Of a stretch of 64,000 nucleotides of DNA, positions 36,662 through 44,666 are shown in pieces. The first letter of the stretch is position 1, and each line of letters begins with the position of its first letter. The stretch covers positions 248,001 to 312,000 of the forward strand of contig NZ_JAHWDP010000003.1 in the NCBI RefSeq assembly GCF_019312585.1. Direction: 5' to 3'. The notes beneath the pieces are model-generated. The model had not been told where the DNA came from. It did no database searches and worked only from the letters and a program-made list of their open reading frames with translations. Both the position numbers and the translations under genes were made by a program. The DNA is from Halomarinibacterium sedimenti. GTDB taxonomy: Bacteria; Bacteroidota; Bacteroidia; Flavobacteriales; Flavobacteriaceae.

Positions 36662-36669
36662 TATCTTTG
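36662..36669 (+). promoter_or_regulatory. -7 promoter element TATCTTTG of the marR-fad unit
   Basis: Matches TAnnTTTG, 17 nt before the MarR ATG. The -33 position falls inside the palindrome at 36636-36653. Confidence 0.7.
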
Positions 36670-36686
36670 GTATCTCAATTTTTTAA

Positions 36687-37136
36687 ATGAAAGAAAAAAC
36701 CATAGATTATATTCTAAGGGCCACTTGGATGGCGGTCTCAAAAATGTATAACGAAGAGGCCAGTAAAATGGATAGCACCATGGCCACAGGGTTTGCTTTA
36801 ATAAGCATCGATCCAGATGAGGATACCCCTTCAACCTCTTTAGGACCCAAAATGGGCATGGAAGCTACAAGCTTATCGCGCACTTTAAAAAATATGGAGG
36901 AACGAGGGCTTATTGAAAGAAAGCCCAATCCTGCAGATGGACGTAGTGTCCTTATTCACCTCACCCCGTTCGGAAAAGAAATGAGAGAATTTTCAAAAGG
37001 TGTGGTGCTTCGCTTTGATGAAGCCGTTAAACAAAACGTCTCTGAGGACGACCTAAAAACATTTAAAAAAGTTGCCAATACCATCATGGAAATGGTGCAA
37101 ACAAAAAATAATTTTACGACCGATAAAATATCATAA
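36687..37136 (+). CDS. MarR family transcriptional regulator (probable fad repressor)
   Basis: 149 aa. The winged helix-turn-helix is clear: ATSLSRTLKNMEERGLIERKPNPADGRSVLIHLTPFGKEM, with helices before and after that form the dimer. It lies 2 nt before the fadN-like gene and just after a palindrome in the shared promoter, so autoregulation of the beta-oxidation unit is the simplest model. The ligand, perhaps acyl-CoA, is inferred. Confidence 0.9.
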   Translation: MKEKTIDYILRATWMAVSKMYNEEASKMDSTMATGFALISIDPDEDTPSTSLGPKMGMEATSLSRTLKNMEERGLIERKPNPADGRSVLIHLTPFGKEMREFSKGVVLRFDEAVKQNVSEDDLKTFKKVANTIMEMVQTKNNFTTDKIS

Positions 37137-37138
37137 GC

Positions 37139-39547
37139 ATGTCAAAAAGAAGAATTAATAAAGTGGCCGTCATTGGTTCCGGAATTATGGGAAGTGGGAT
37201 TGCTTGTCACTTCGCCAATATAGGTGTGGAAGTACTCCTACTCGATATCGTGCCCAGAGAACTAACTGATGCCGAAAAAGCGAAAGGACTTACTCTAGAA
37301 GATAAAGTAGTGCGAAATAGAATTGTTAATGGCGATCTTCAAAAAGCCATTAAATCGAATCCTGCCCCGCTTTACCATAAAAGTTTTGCCAATAGAATCA
37401 ATACTGGAAACTTAGAAGATGATATTGCCAAGGTAAAAGATGTTGATTGGATTATTGAAGTGGTCGTTGAGCGATTGGATATTAAAAAGCAAGTTTTTGA
37501 AAATCTTGAAAAGCATAGAACTCCCGGAACTATTATTACTACGAATACTTCCGGAATTCCTATCAAGTTTATGAGTGAAGGTCGTGGTGAAGACTTTCAG
37601 AAGCATTTCTGCGGAACGCACTTCTTTAACCCTCCGCGTTATCTAAAATTATTCGAAATCATTCCGGGGCCAAAAACCGATCCTGAAATTCTTGAGTTTC
37701 TAAATGGGTACGGAGAAAAATTCCTCGGTAAAACAACTGTGGTAGCTAAAGATACCCCTGCTTTTATTGGGAACCGTATTGGAATCTTTGGAATTCAAAG
37801 TCTATTCCACTTGGTAAAAGATATGGGACTTACTGTGGAAGAAGTAGATAAACTTACAGGGCCTGTGATTGGGCGACCAAAATCGGCTACCTTCCGTACA
37901 GTAGATGTGGTTGGGTTAGACACGTTGGTTCATGTCGCGAATGGAATCTATGAAAATTGCCCGAAAGATGAAGCCCATGACCTTTTTAAACTACCCAATT
38001 TTGTTCAAACCTTAGTGGACAACAAATGGTTGGGAAGCAAAAGTGGACAAGGCTTTTATAAAAAAGTACGCAAAGACGATGGCAGTAGCGAAATCCTTAC
38101 CTTGGATTTAGACACCATGGAGTATCGTTCTTCCAAAAGAGCCTCTTTTGCAACGCTGGAACTCACCAAAAGTGTGGATAAAGTCATCGATCGGTTTCCT
38201 ATCCTTATCAATGGAAAGGACAAAGCAGGTGATTTTTACAGACAAAATTTTGCAGGCATGTTTGCCTATGTGACAAATCGTATTCCTGAAATATCAGACG
38301 AATTGTATAAAATCGATGATGCGATGAAAGCCGGATTCGGTTGGGAACACGGTCCCTTCGAAATTTGGGATGCTATTGGATTGGATAAAGGCTTAGAGCT
38401 TATGGAAGCTGCGGGTAAAAATCCGGCCGCTTGGATTCAAGAAATGAAAGATGCTGGTGCAACGTCATTTTACACAGTAAAAGACGGAGCTACCTATTAT
38501 TATGACATTCCGCAGAAAAAACACCTAAAAGTTCCTGGTCAAGATGCCTTTATCATTTTAGATAACATCCGAAAAAGCAACGAAGTCTTTAAAAATTCGG
38601 GCGTTGTGGTAGAAGATTTAGGCGATGGAATCCTAAACTGCGAATTCCAAAGTAAAATGAACAGTATTGGCGGCGATGTGCTTGCTGGTTTAAATAAAGC
38701 CATCGATCTTGCCGAAAAAGATTTCGACGGATTGGTAGTTGGAAACCAAGGAGCAAATTTCTCAGTGGGTGCTAACATTGGAATGATTTTTATGATGGCC
38801 GTAGAGCAGGAATATGATGAGTTAAACGCTGCGATTAAATTCTTCCAAGATACGGTGATGCGATTGCGCTACTCTTCCATTCCAACGGTGGTTGCTCCAC
38901 ACGGAATGACCTTAGGAGGTGGTTGCGAAATGACGCTTCACGCAGATCGCGTAGTAGCGGCAGCCGAAAGCTATATCGGTTTGGTGGAATTTGGTGTAGG
39001 TGTTATCCCAGGTGGTGGAGGAAGCAAGGAAATGGCGTTACGAGCATCCGACAGTTTTATGAAAGATGATGTAGAGCTAAACCGTCTTCAGGAATATTTC
39101 TTAACCATTGGAATGGCAAAAGTATCTACTTCAGCCTATGAAGCCTATGATTTGGACATTCTGAAGAAAGGAAAAGATATCGTGGTCGTAAACAAAGACC
39201 GACAAATCGCTACGGCAAAGGCTGTGGCACGACAAATGGCAGATCAAGGCTATACGAAGCCTGTGAAGCGAAAAGATGTAAAAGTCCTCGGAAAACAGGC
39301 TCTTGGAATGTTCTTAGTAGGAACAGATTCTATGGAAGCTAGTAAATACATTAGCGAACACGATCAAAAGATAGCCAACAAACTTGCCTATGTGATGGCG
39401 GGAGGAGATTTAAGTGAACCTACCCTTGTCACCGAGCAATATTTATTGGATTTAGAACGAGAAGCTTTCTTAAGTCTTTGCGGAGAACGCAAGACCTTAG
39501 AGAGATTACAGCATATGATTCAAAAAGGGAAACCGTTAAGAAACTAA
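37139..39547 (+). CDS. fadN: 3-hydroxyacyl-CoA dehydrogenase / enoyl-CoA hydratase (FadN-type)
   Basis: 802 aa. The dehydrogenase comes first: VAVIGSGIMGSGIACHFANIGVEVLLLD, then HFFNPPRYLKLFEIIPG. The hydratase half follows (NQGANFSVGANIGMI, GMTLGGGCEMTLHADRVVAA, GLVEFGVGVIPGGGGSKE). This order and length match the Bacillus FadN type and differ from E. coli FadB, where the hydratase is N-terminal. It does steps two and three of beta-oxidation. It starts 2 nt after the MarR gene and leads a fadN-fadA-fadE order. Confidence 0.92.
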   Translation: MSKRRINKVAVIGSGIMGSGIACHFANIGVEVLLLDIVPRELTDAEKAKGLTLEDKVVRNRIVNGDLQKAIKSNPAPLYHKSFANRINTGNLEDDIAKVKDVDWIIEVVVERLDIKKQVFENLEKHRTPGTIITTNTSGIPIKFMSEGRGEDFQKHFCGTHFFNPPRYLKLFEIIPGPKTDPEILEFLNGYGEKFLGKTTVVAKDTPAFIGNRIGIFGIQSLFHLVKDMGLTVEEVDKLTGPVIGRPKSATFRTVDVVGLDTLVHVANGIYENCPKDEAHDLFKLPNFVQTLVDNKWLGSKSGQGFYKKVRKDDGSSEILTLDLDTMEYRSSKRASFATLELTKSVDKVIDRFPILINGKDKAGDFYRQNFAGMFAYVTNRIPEISDELYKIDDAMKAGFGWEHGPFEIWDAIGLDKGLELMEAAGKNPAAWIQEMKDAGATSFYTVKDGATYYYDIPQKKHLKVPGQDAFIILDNIRKSNEVFKNSGVVVEDLGDGILNCEFQSKMNSIGGDVLAGLNKAIDLAEKDFDGLVVGNQGANFSVGANIGMIFMMAVEQEYDELNAAIKFFQDTVMRLRYSSIPTVVAPHGMTLGGGCEMTLHADRVVAAAESYIGLVEFGVGVIPGGGGSKEMALRASDSFMKDDVELNRLQEYFLTIGMAKVSTSAYEAYDLDILKKGKDIVVVNKDRQIATAKAVARQMADQGYTKPVKRKDVKVLGKQALGMFLVGTDSMEASKYISEHDQKIANKLAYVMAGGDLSEPTLVTEQYLLDLEREAFLSLCGERKTLERLQHMIQKGKPLRN

Positions 39548-39555
39548 AGTTATTT

Positions 39556-39979
39556 GACATAAGACTAAAAGACTTAGGACATAAGAAAATGGCATCTAGA
39601 CATAATTTTAGAAAATTGGGAATTTGGAAGTTGGGAATTTCATTATCTAAAGATATTTATACCATTACAGCCACATTTCCAAAATCTGAAACCTATGGTC
39701 TAACAAATCAATTACAAAGAGCTGTTGTTTCAATTCCTTCTAATATTTCAGAAGGAACTGCACGGGGAACAGACAAACATTTTATTCAATTTTTGGAAGC
39801 AGCATTAGGTTCAGCTTACGAAATTGAAAGTTAGTTAATAATAGCTTTAGAAATAGAATATATTTCAAAAGAGCAATTTAAAGAATTAGAAAAACAAATA
39901 CATAAACTACAAAGTATGATTGCCAAATTCATAGACAATTTAAAGTAGTCCTATGTCGTAAGTCATACAATCATAAGTC
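39556..39979. repeat. Inverted repeat bracketing the four-helix-bundle gene
   Basis: The left arm (39556-39587) and right arm (39948-39979) are 32-nt imperfect inverted copies (about 23 of 32 match), built of the units GACTTA and GACATA. The left arm ends directly before the ATG (39589) and the right arm begins on the last base of the full-length stop codon (39948). The gene therefore fills the loop exactly. A related hairpin without a gene lies at 41188-41262. Confidence 0.65.
39589..39948 (+). pseudogene. Four-helix-bundle protein (rRNA intervening-sequence S23 family), internal stop
   Basis: The frame encodes a four-helix-bundle S23-type protein: MASRHNFRKLGIWKLGISLS, TFPKSETYGLTNQLQRAVVSIPSNISEGTARGT and EAALGSAYEIES. 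A TAG at 39832-39834 interrupts it after 81 codons. The same frame then continues LIIALEIEYISKEQFKELEKQ ... IDNLK to a TAG at 39946-39948, giving about 119 aa, the usual family length. Relatives have Gln at the stop position (CAG to TAG). It lies inside the fad unit between fadN and fadA, bracketed by inverted repeats. Confidence 0.8.
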
Positions 39980-39986
39980 ATACAAT

Positions 39987-41177
39987 ATGAAAACAGCATA
40001 TATAGTTAAAGCATACAGAACCGCCGTAGGGAAAGCACCTAAAGGGGTATTCCGATTTAAAAGAACCGATGAAATGGCCGCAGAAACCATTCAGTATATG
40101 ATGAAGGAACTGCCCAACCTAGATAAAACACGTATTGACGACGTAATCGTAGGAAATGCCATGCCAGAAGGTTCGCAAGGTTTAAATATGGCACGATTTA
40201 TCTCCTTAATCGGACTAGATTCTGTGGATGTACCTGGTGTTACTGTCAACCGTTTTTGTGCCTCGGGTGTAGAAACCATTGCCATGGCGACTGCTAAAAT
40301 TCAGTCGGGAATGGCCAATTGTATTATTGCAGGAGGTGCCGAAAGTATGAGCGCGGTACCGATGTCTGGATTTAAACCAGAACTCAACTACGACATTGTA
40401 AAAGCAGGACACGAAGATTATTATTGGGGAATGGGAAACACTGCGGAAGCCGTTGCCAACCAATTTAAAGTGTCTCGCGAAGACCAAGATAAATTTGCGT
40501 ACGAATCGCACCAAAAAGCATTAAAAGCACAAGCCGAAAATCGTTTTCAAGACCAAATAGTTCCTTTGGAAGTGGAGCAAACCTTTATCAATGCTGCTGG
40601 GAAAAAGGAAACCAAAAAATATACGGTAACGAAGGACGAAGGACCACGTGCCGATACGTCTTTAGAAGTTCTCGCAAAACTGCGTCCTGTGTTTGCTGCC
40701 AATGGAAGCGTTACAGCAGGAAACTCTTCACAAATGAGTGACGGAGCGGCCTTTGTGATGATTATGAGCGAAGACATGGTAAAAGAATTAAATCTGGAGC
40801 CCATAGCTCGTTTGGTCAATTTTGCGGCGGCTGGAGTAGAGCCCAGAATTATGGGAATTGGACCTGTAAAGGCGATTCCGAAGGCATTAAAGCAAGCAGG
40901 ATTGCAACAAAAAGACATCGAATTAATCGAGTTAAATGAAGCCTTTGCTTCGCAATCTATTGCAGTGATTCGGGAGCTAGACCTAAATCCAGATATTATA
41001 AATGTAAATGGTGGTGCGATTGCTTTAGGACATCCTCTAGGGTGTACAGGATCTAAACTTTCGGTGCAATTATTTGACGAAATGCGTAAACGAAATATGA
41101 AAAACAAATACGGAATGGTGACGATGTGTGTAGGAACAGGACAAGGAGCGGCTGCCATCTACGAATTTTTGAATTAA
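39987..41177 (+). CDS. fadA: Acetyl-CoA C-acyltransferase (thiolase)
   Basis: 396 aa. Thiolase signatures are complete: acyl-binding Cys in NRFCASGVETIAMA, NGGAIALGHPLGCTGSK with the catalytic His, and the second Cys in TMCVGTGQGAA. It carries out the last step of beta-oxidation. It follows the fadN-like gene after the four-helix-bundle element and precedes fadE, matching the fadNAE order of Bacillus. Confidence 0.95.
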   Translation: MKTAYIVKAYRTAVGKAPKGVFRFKRTDEMAAETIQYMMKELPNLDKTRIDDVIVGNAMPEGSQGLNMARFISLIGLDSVDVPGVTVNRFCASGVETIAMATAKIQSGMANCIIAGGAESMSAVPMSGFKPELNYDIVKAGHEDYYWGMGNTAEAVANQFKVSREDQDKFAYESHQKALKAQAENRFQDQIVPLEVEQTFINAAGKKETKKYTVTKDEGPRADTSLEVLAKLRPVFAANGSVTAGNSSQMSDGAAFVMIMSEDMVKELNLEPIARLVNFAAAGVEPRIMGIGPVKAIPKALKQAGLQQKDIELIELNEAFASQSIAVIRELDLNPDIINVNGGAIALGHPLGCTGSKLSVQLFDEMRKRNMKNKYGMVTMCVGTGQGAAAIYEFLN

Positions 41178-41187
41178 ATAAGAAATA

Positions 41188-41262
41188 GACGTAAGATTTA
41201 AAGACATAAGACGTAGGATGCTATGATGTTATCGTAAGTCCTAAGTCGTGAAATCTTAAGTC
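41188..41262. repeat. Imperfect hairpin repeat between fadA and fadE
   Basis: The left arm 41188-41212 and right arm 41238-41262 are 25-nt imperfect inverted copies (20 of 25 match) around a 25-nt loop. Units GACTTAAGATTT and GACTTAGGAC recur, the same sequence family as the arms around the four-helix-bundle gene. It looks like the empty form of that element. Confidence 0.65.
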
Positions 41263-41278
41263 AAAAAAAAAGAAACCT

Positions 41279-43084
41279 ATGAGCACAGAAAAAACAAAAA
41301 ACCTCCTCCGCGGTGGACAATTCTTAGTAAAAGAAACAGCTTGTGAAGACGTATTTACGCCCGAAGACTTCACGGAAGAGCAAAAAATGATGAAAGAAGC
41401 GGTGATGGAATTTAACGACCGTGAGATTATTCCGCATAAACCACGCTTCGAAGCAAAAGATTATGCCTTAACCGAATCTGTCTTAAAAAAAGCGGGGGAC
41501 CTTGGATTTTTAGGCGTTGCCGTGCCTGAAGAATACGGCGGACTAGGAATGGGTTTTGTTTCTACCATGCTTACGTGTGATTATATTTCCAGCGGAACAG
41601 GTTCGTTTAGTACGGCCTTTGGAGCCCATACAGGAATTGGCACCATGCCTATTACCCTGTATGGAACTGAAGCACAAAAACAAAAATACGTGCCAAAATT
41701 AGCCACTGGGGAGTGGTTTGGTGCGTATTGTCTAACCGAACCTGGTGCTGGAAGTGATGCCAATAGCGGAAAAACCAAAGCGGTTCTAAGCGAAGACGGT
41801 ACGCATTACAAAATTAGCGGACAAAAAATGTGGATTTCCAATGCGGGATTCTGTAAGTTGTTTATTGTATTTGCACGTATTGAAGACGATAAAAACATAA
41901 CTGGGTTTATTGTTGAAAACGACCCAAGCAACGGAATTACCATGGGAGAAGAGGAACACAAACTCGGAATTCGAGCCTCCTCTACTCGTCAGGTATTCTT
42001 TAGTGATACCAAAGTACCCGTGGAGAATATGCTTTCGGAAAGAGGGAACGGTTTCAAAATTGCGATGAACGCCCTTAACGTAGGTAGAATTAAATTGGCT
42101 GCTGCGTGTCTTGATTCGCAACGCCGAATCACTACCACAGCCGTTCAGTATGCTAATGAGCGTAAGCAATTCAACACCCCTATTGCGCAGTTTGGTGCTA
42201 TTAAAACCAAGATTGCTCAAATGGCGACCTCAGCCTATGCCGGGGAAAGTGCTAGTTATAGAGCCGCTAAAGATATTGAAGACCGCATTGCGCTTCGTAT
42301 AGAGGCTGGAAACAGCCACCAAGAAGCCGAATTAAAAGGCGTGGAAGAATATGCTATTGAGTGTTCTATTTTAAAAGTAGCGGTTTCAGAAGACGTGCAA
42401 AATTGCTCGGATGAAGGAATCCAAATCTTTGGAGGAATGGGCTTTAGTGAAGACACCCCTATGGAAGCGGCTTGGCGTGATGCGCGTATTGCGCGAATTT
42501 ACGAGGGAACCAACGAGATTAACCGAATGCTTTCGGTAGGGATGTTGGTGAAAAAAGCGATGAAAGGCCACGTGGATTTGTTAGGCCCAGCCAAAGCGGT
42601 AGCCGATGAGTTAACAGGTATCCCTTCTTTTGAAACACCCGATTTTAGCGAGCTGTTTGCCGAAGAGAAAAAGATGATTGCCAATATGAAGAAAGTATTT
42701 TTAATGGTGGCGGGTGCTGCTGTTCAAAAATACGGTCCCGATTTGGAAGATCACCAGCAATTGTTGATTGCCGCTAGTGATATCCTCATTGAAATCTATA
42801 TGGCAGAAAGTACCTTATTACGTACCGAAAAGAATGCCAAGCGTTTTGGTGAAAAAGAACAAGAAGTACAAATTGCGATGGCAAAATTGTATTTGTACAA
42901 CGCCGTATCTATTGTGGAGAAAAACGGAAAAGAAAGTATCATTTCCTTTGCGGAAGGCGACGAGCAACGTATGTTGTTGATGGGCTTAAAGCGATTTGTA
43001 AAATATACCAATTATCCAGACATTGTAGATTTGCGTAACCTTATTGCCGAAAAAGTAACGGCAGAAAATAAATATTGCTTTTAA
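41279..43084 (+). CDS. fadE: Acyl-CoA dehydrogenase (FadE-type, extended)
   Basis: 601 aa. The dehydrogenase core spans about 1-400: YCLTEPGAGSDANSGKTKA, MWISNAGFCKLFIVFARI, and the region IQIFGGMGFSEDTPMEAAWRDARIARIYEGTNEINR with the catalytic Glu. A C-terminal helical extension of about 180 residues follows, as in Bacillus FadE. It introduces the double bond in the first step of beta-oxidation. Last gene of the fad unit, followed by a hairpin terminator. Confidence 0.94.
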   Translation: MSTEKTKNLLRGGQFLVKETACEDVFTPEDFTEEQKMMKEAVMEFNDREIIPHKPRFEAKDYALTESVLKKAGDLGFLGVAVPEEYGGLGMGFVSTMLTCDYISSGTGSFSTAFGAHTGIGTMPITLYGTEAQKQKYVPKLATGEWFGAYCLTEPGAGSDANSGKTKAVLSEDGTHYKISGQKMWISNAGFCKLFIVFARIEDDKNITGFIVENDPSNGITMGEEEHKLGIRASSTRQVFFSDTKVPVENMLSERGNGFKIAMNALNVGRIKLAAACLDSQRRITTTAVQYANERKQFNTPIAQFGAIKTKIAQMATSAYAGESASYRAAKDIEDRIALRIEAGNSHQEAELKGVEEYAIECSILKVAVSEDVQNCSDEGIQIFGGMGFSEDTPMEAAWRDARIARIYEGTNEINRMLSVGMLVKKAMKGHVDLLGPAKAVADELTGIPSFETPDFSELFAEEKKMIANMKKVFLMVAGAAVQKYGPDLEDHQQLLIAASDILIEIYMAESTLLRTEKNAKRFGEKEQEVQIAMAKLYLYNAVSIVEKNGKESIISFAEGDEQRMLLMGLKRFVKYTNYPDIVDLRNLIAEKVTAENKYCF

Positions 43085-43149
43085 GAATCTTCCCGGAAGC
43101 AAACCCAAAGTGTGTCACTTAGGTTTGTGAAAAGGAGGTTGGTTAGTTG

Positions 43150-43185
43150 AAAATCGCCCAACTTTTATAAGAAGGGCGATTTTGT
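43150..43185 (+). terminator. Terminator of the fad unit
   Basis: AAAATCGCCC / GGGCGATTTT, 10-bp perfect stem with a 14-nt loop, followed by a short T-rich tail (TTTTGTTTATT). Confidence 0.8.
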
Positions 43186-43223
43186 TTATTAAAGTAAATA
43201 TACTTTTAATTATTTCGAAACAA

Positions 43224-43664
43224 TTAAGACCATACGCCTGTACCTCCTCCAGTACCTGGACATGTGCCTATTCCTCCTCCTTGATAACTTCCAAGAAACT
43301 TACTATTAGTATCAAAGAAATTTACATTGAGATAAACTGCAGCCGAATTGAACTGAAAAGAAGTTGTATTATTTAATAGCTCATTAATAGATACACCACT
43401 AGCTAGGTAAATATCACCATTTGTAGAGCCTCCACCTACAAAGCCTATTCCTCCAGCATTCCCTGTAAAAGATTTACTTCCTTGAACTAAATGGATGCGC
43501 CAATAAAAAACAGCACAAATAAAAGACCCTTGCGCAGGGACTGAGTTACTTCCACTTTTAACGGTAGTTAAACATTCATTTAATTCATTGTCTGAAATCT
43601 TTCCATTGAAAAATTTCTTAGCCTCACTTGCGGCTGCTTCACGATGTTCTTTACTTAAAGCCAT
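43224..43664 (-). CDS. VapA/VapB-like (virulence-associated) protein
   Basis: 146 aa, no signal peptide. The first 40 residues are charged and helical (EHREAAASEAKKFFNGKISDNELNE). The remainder resembles the beta-barrel core of the Rhodococcus equi VapA family: GSKSFTGNAGGIGFVGGG, INELLNNTTSFQFNSAAVYLNVNFFD and the ending GTGGGTGVWS. VapA proteins are secreted virulence factors that act on host endolysosomes. This protein lacks an export signal, so its location is open. It begins an accessory stretch and a palindrome lies about 110 nt upstream. I rely on motif memory; a profile search would decide. Confidence 0.6.
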   Translation of the reverse strand: MALSKEHREAAASEAKKFFNGKISDNELNECLTTVKSGSNSVPAQGSFICAVFYWRIHLVQGSKSFTGNAGGIGFVGGGSTNGDIYLASGVSINELLNNTTSFQFNSAAVYLNVNFFDTNSKFLGSYQGGGIGTCPGTGGGTGVWS

Positions 43665-43772
43665 TTGATATAGTTTTTAATTAATAAAAAGGTTAGTTTA
43701 ATGTTATAATTAATCCTTAATAAGTAACTAATTATAATACTCAAATAAACTCAACTTAAATCAATAACCCTA

Positions 43773-43788
43773 TACGTGTATATACGTA
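43773..43788. promoter_or_regulatory. Palindromic site 1 (TACGT-N6-ACGTA)
   Basis: TACGTGTATATACGTA, an inverted repeat with one mismatch, 109 nt upstream of the VapA-like start. A second copy lies at 45413-45428. Both precede minus-strand genes of the accessory stretch, so they may be operators of one regulator or ends of an inserted segment. Confidence 0.5.
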
Positions 43789-43832
43789 AATAATTGATTA
43801 TGAGCCTTTTTTATCAATAAATAAGAATAACA

Positions 43833-44000
43833 ATGTCATTCCGAACAACGTGAGCCTGCCTGTCGGCAGACAGGGAATCTCATGCTGAAGCTACGCACTT
43901 TGATGCTTCGACAAGCTCAGCACAGGCAAGCTCAGTGTGACACTCTAAATGACAATGGTCTTACAAATTGGAATGTTATTCCGACCAACGTGTCGGGGCG
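43833..44000. repeat. Dispersed repeat region (CATTCCGA and CTGTCGGCAG type)
   Basis: Repeat-like non-coding sequence: ATTCCGAACAACGTG at 43842 recurs as ATTCCGACCAACGTG near 43979; a CCTGTC / GACAGG hairpin lies near 43860; CAAGCTCAG occurs twice near 43912 and 43928. Such mixtures are found as dispersed non-coding repeats in Flavobacteria. With flanking sequence it fills the 350-nt gap between the VapA-like and HTH genes. No gene is seen. Confidence 0.6.
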
Positions 44001-44015
44001 GAGGGGTTGTTCCCC

Positions 44016-44381
44016 CTACCCCTTCTGTACAATCACTTCCTTTAACAAATCCCGCTCACGGGTTACGGTTTCCAGCTCTTTCTCTAAAGCAGCAATACGC
44101 TCTTTATAGGGTATGGTCACATCGGGTGCGCTGGTAGAATACGTGTCTGGCAATTGCGCCGCCAAGTCCATAAAGAAGTTATGCTTTAGGCCTACCGATA
44201 GCTCCCAAAGCAAATAACACTGTAAACTTTTTCTAAAACGATACCGCAATAACACCGATTGCGTTTTGCCTAGTATCTTTGCCAATACCGACTGGTAAAT
44301 ACGGTTTTCCTCTACATAGTCTCTAAACAACTTACCAATATGCGGCATAGGCGGAATCTCGATGGTGGGTTGTCTTTTCAT
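44016..44381 (-). CDS. Small helix-turn-helix protein with C-terminal coiled coil
   Basis: 121 aa from the ATG at 44381; an earlier in-frame codon is possible but the upstream part is not conserved-looking. PHIGKLFRDYVEENRIYQSVLAKILGKTQSVLLRYRF ... LLWELSVGLKHNFFMDLAA resembles the XRE-like helix-turn-helix proteins of Bacteroidetes (IGKxIRE ... LAKxLG ... LLxxISxxLxHDFF). The C-terminal third is a coiled coil (ERIAALEKELETVTRERDLLKEVI), suited to dimers. Eight 21-bp repeats lie directly upstream. A DNA-binding role, perhaps on those repeats, is inferred. Confidence 0.65.
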   Translation of the reverse strand: MKRQPTIEIPPMPHIGKLFRDYVEENRIYQSVLAKILGKTQSVLLRYRFRKSLQCYLLWELSVGLKHNFFMDLAAQLPDTYSTSAPDVTIPYKERIAALEKELETVTRERDLLKEVIVQKG

Positions 44382-44430
44382 TTTTAATGTCTTAAAGGTT
44401 AACACATTAGCTAAAATAATTACATCTTAT

Positions 44431-44599
44431 GACTTTTAAAACTACTTCCATAACTTTTTAAACAAGACAATTAGTCCTATAAATAAGTTGAGTTGTTTTA
44501 GAACTCACAAAAACCGAGTCTTAAAACTACTCCACTTACTTTTAAAGCTACTACACTGACTACCAAAACAACTTATATGACTTTTAGAGCAAGTTTTTT
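44431..44599. repeat. Eight degenerate 21-bp direct repeats (iteron-like)
   Basis: Units begin at 44431, 44452, 44473, 44494, 44516, 44537, 44558 and 44579: period 21 bp, with one 22-bp step. Consensus near GACTTTTAAAACTACTTCA; unit 1 is closest and units 3 and 4 most diverged. The 21-bp spacing is two helical turns, so all units face the same side. It fills the upstream region of the HTH gene. An alternative is a decayed coding minisatellite, since one frame reads TFKTT repeats, but it has stops. Confidence 0.75.
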
Positions 44600-44608
44600 A
44601 ACATTTGG

Positions 44609-44633
44609 AATAAAAAAACCCACCGAGGGGTGG
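44609..44633 (-). terminator. Terminator of the tail tube gene
   Basis: On the minus strand CCCACC pairs with GGTGGG (loop CCTC), followed by seven T. Located after the gp19-like gene and before the 21-bp repeats. Confidence 0.8.
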
Positions 44634-44666
44634 GGATTATGAATTTTTTTATAGTAGTATTTTACA

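Noticed and set aside
39832..39834. Stop-codon recoding (TAG read as an amino acid)
   Set aside because: No recoding signal was seen and other genes here stop normally at TAG; a nonsense mutation is simpler.
44431..44599. CRISPR array
   Set aside because: The 21-bp units are directly adjacent without spacers, and no cas gene is present.
44431..44599. Coding minisatellite (TFKTT repeats)
   Set aside because: One frame gives a seven-residue repeat, but stops and a 22-bp step break it and no start or fold is apparent.
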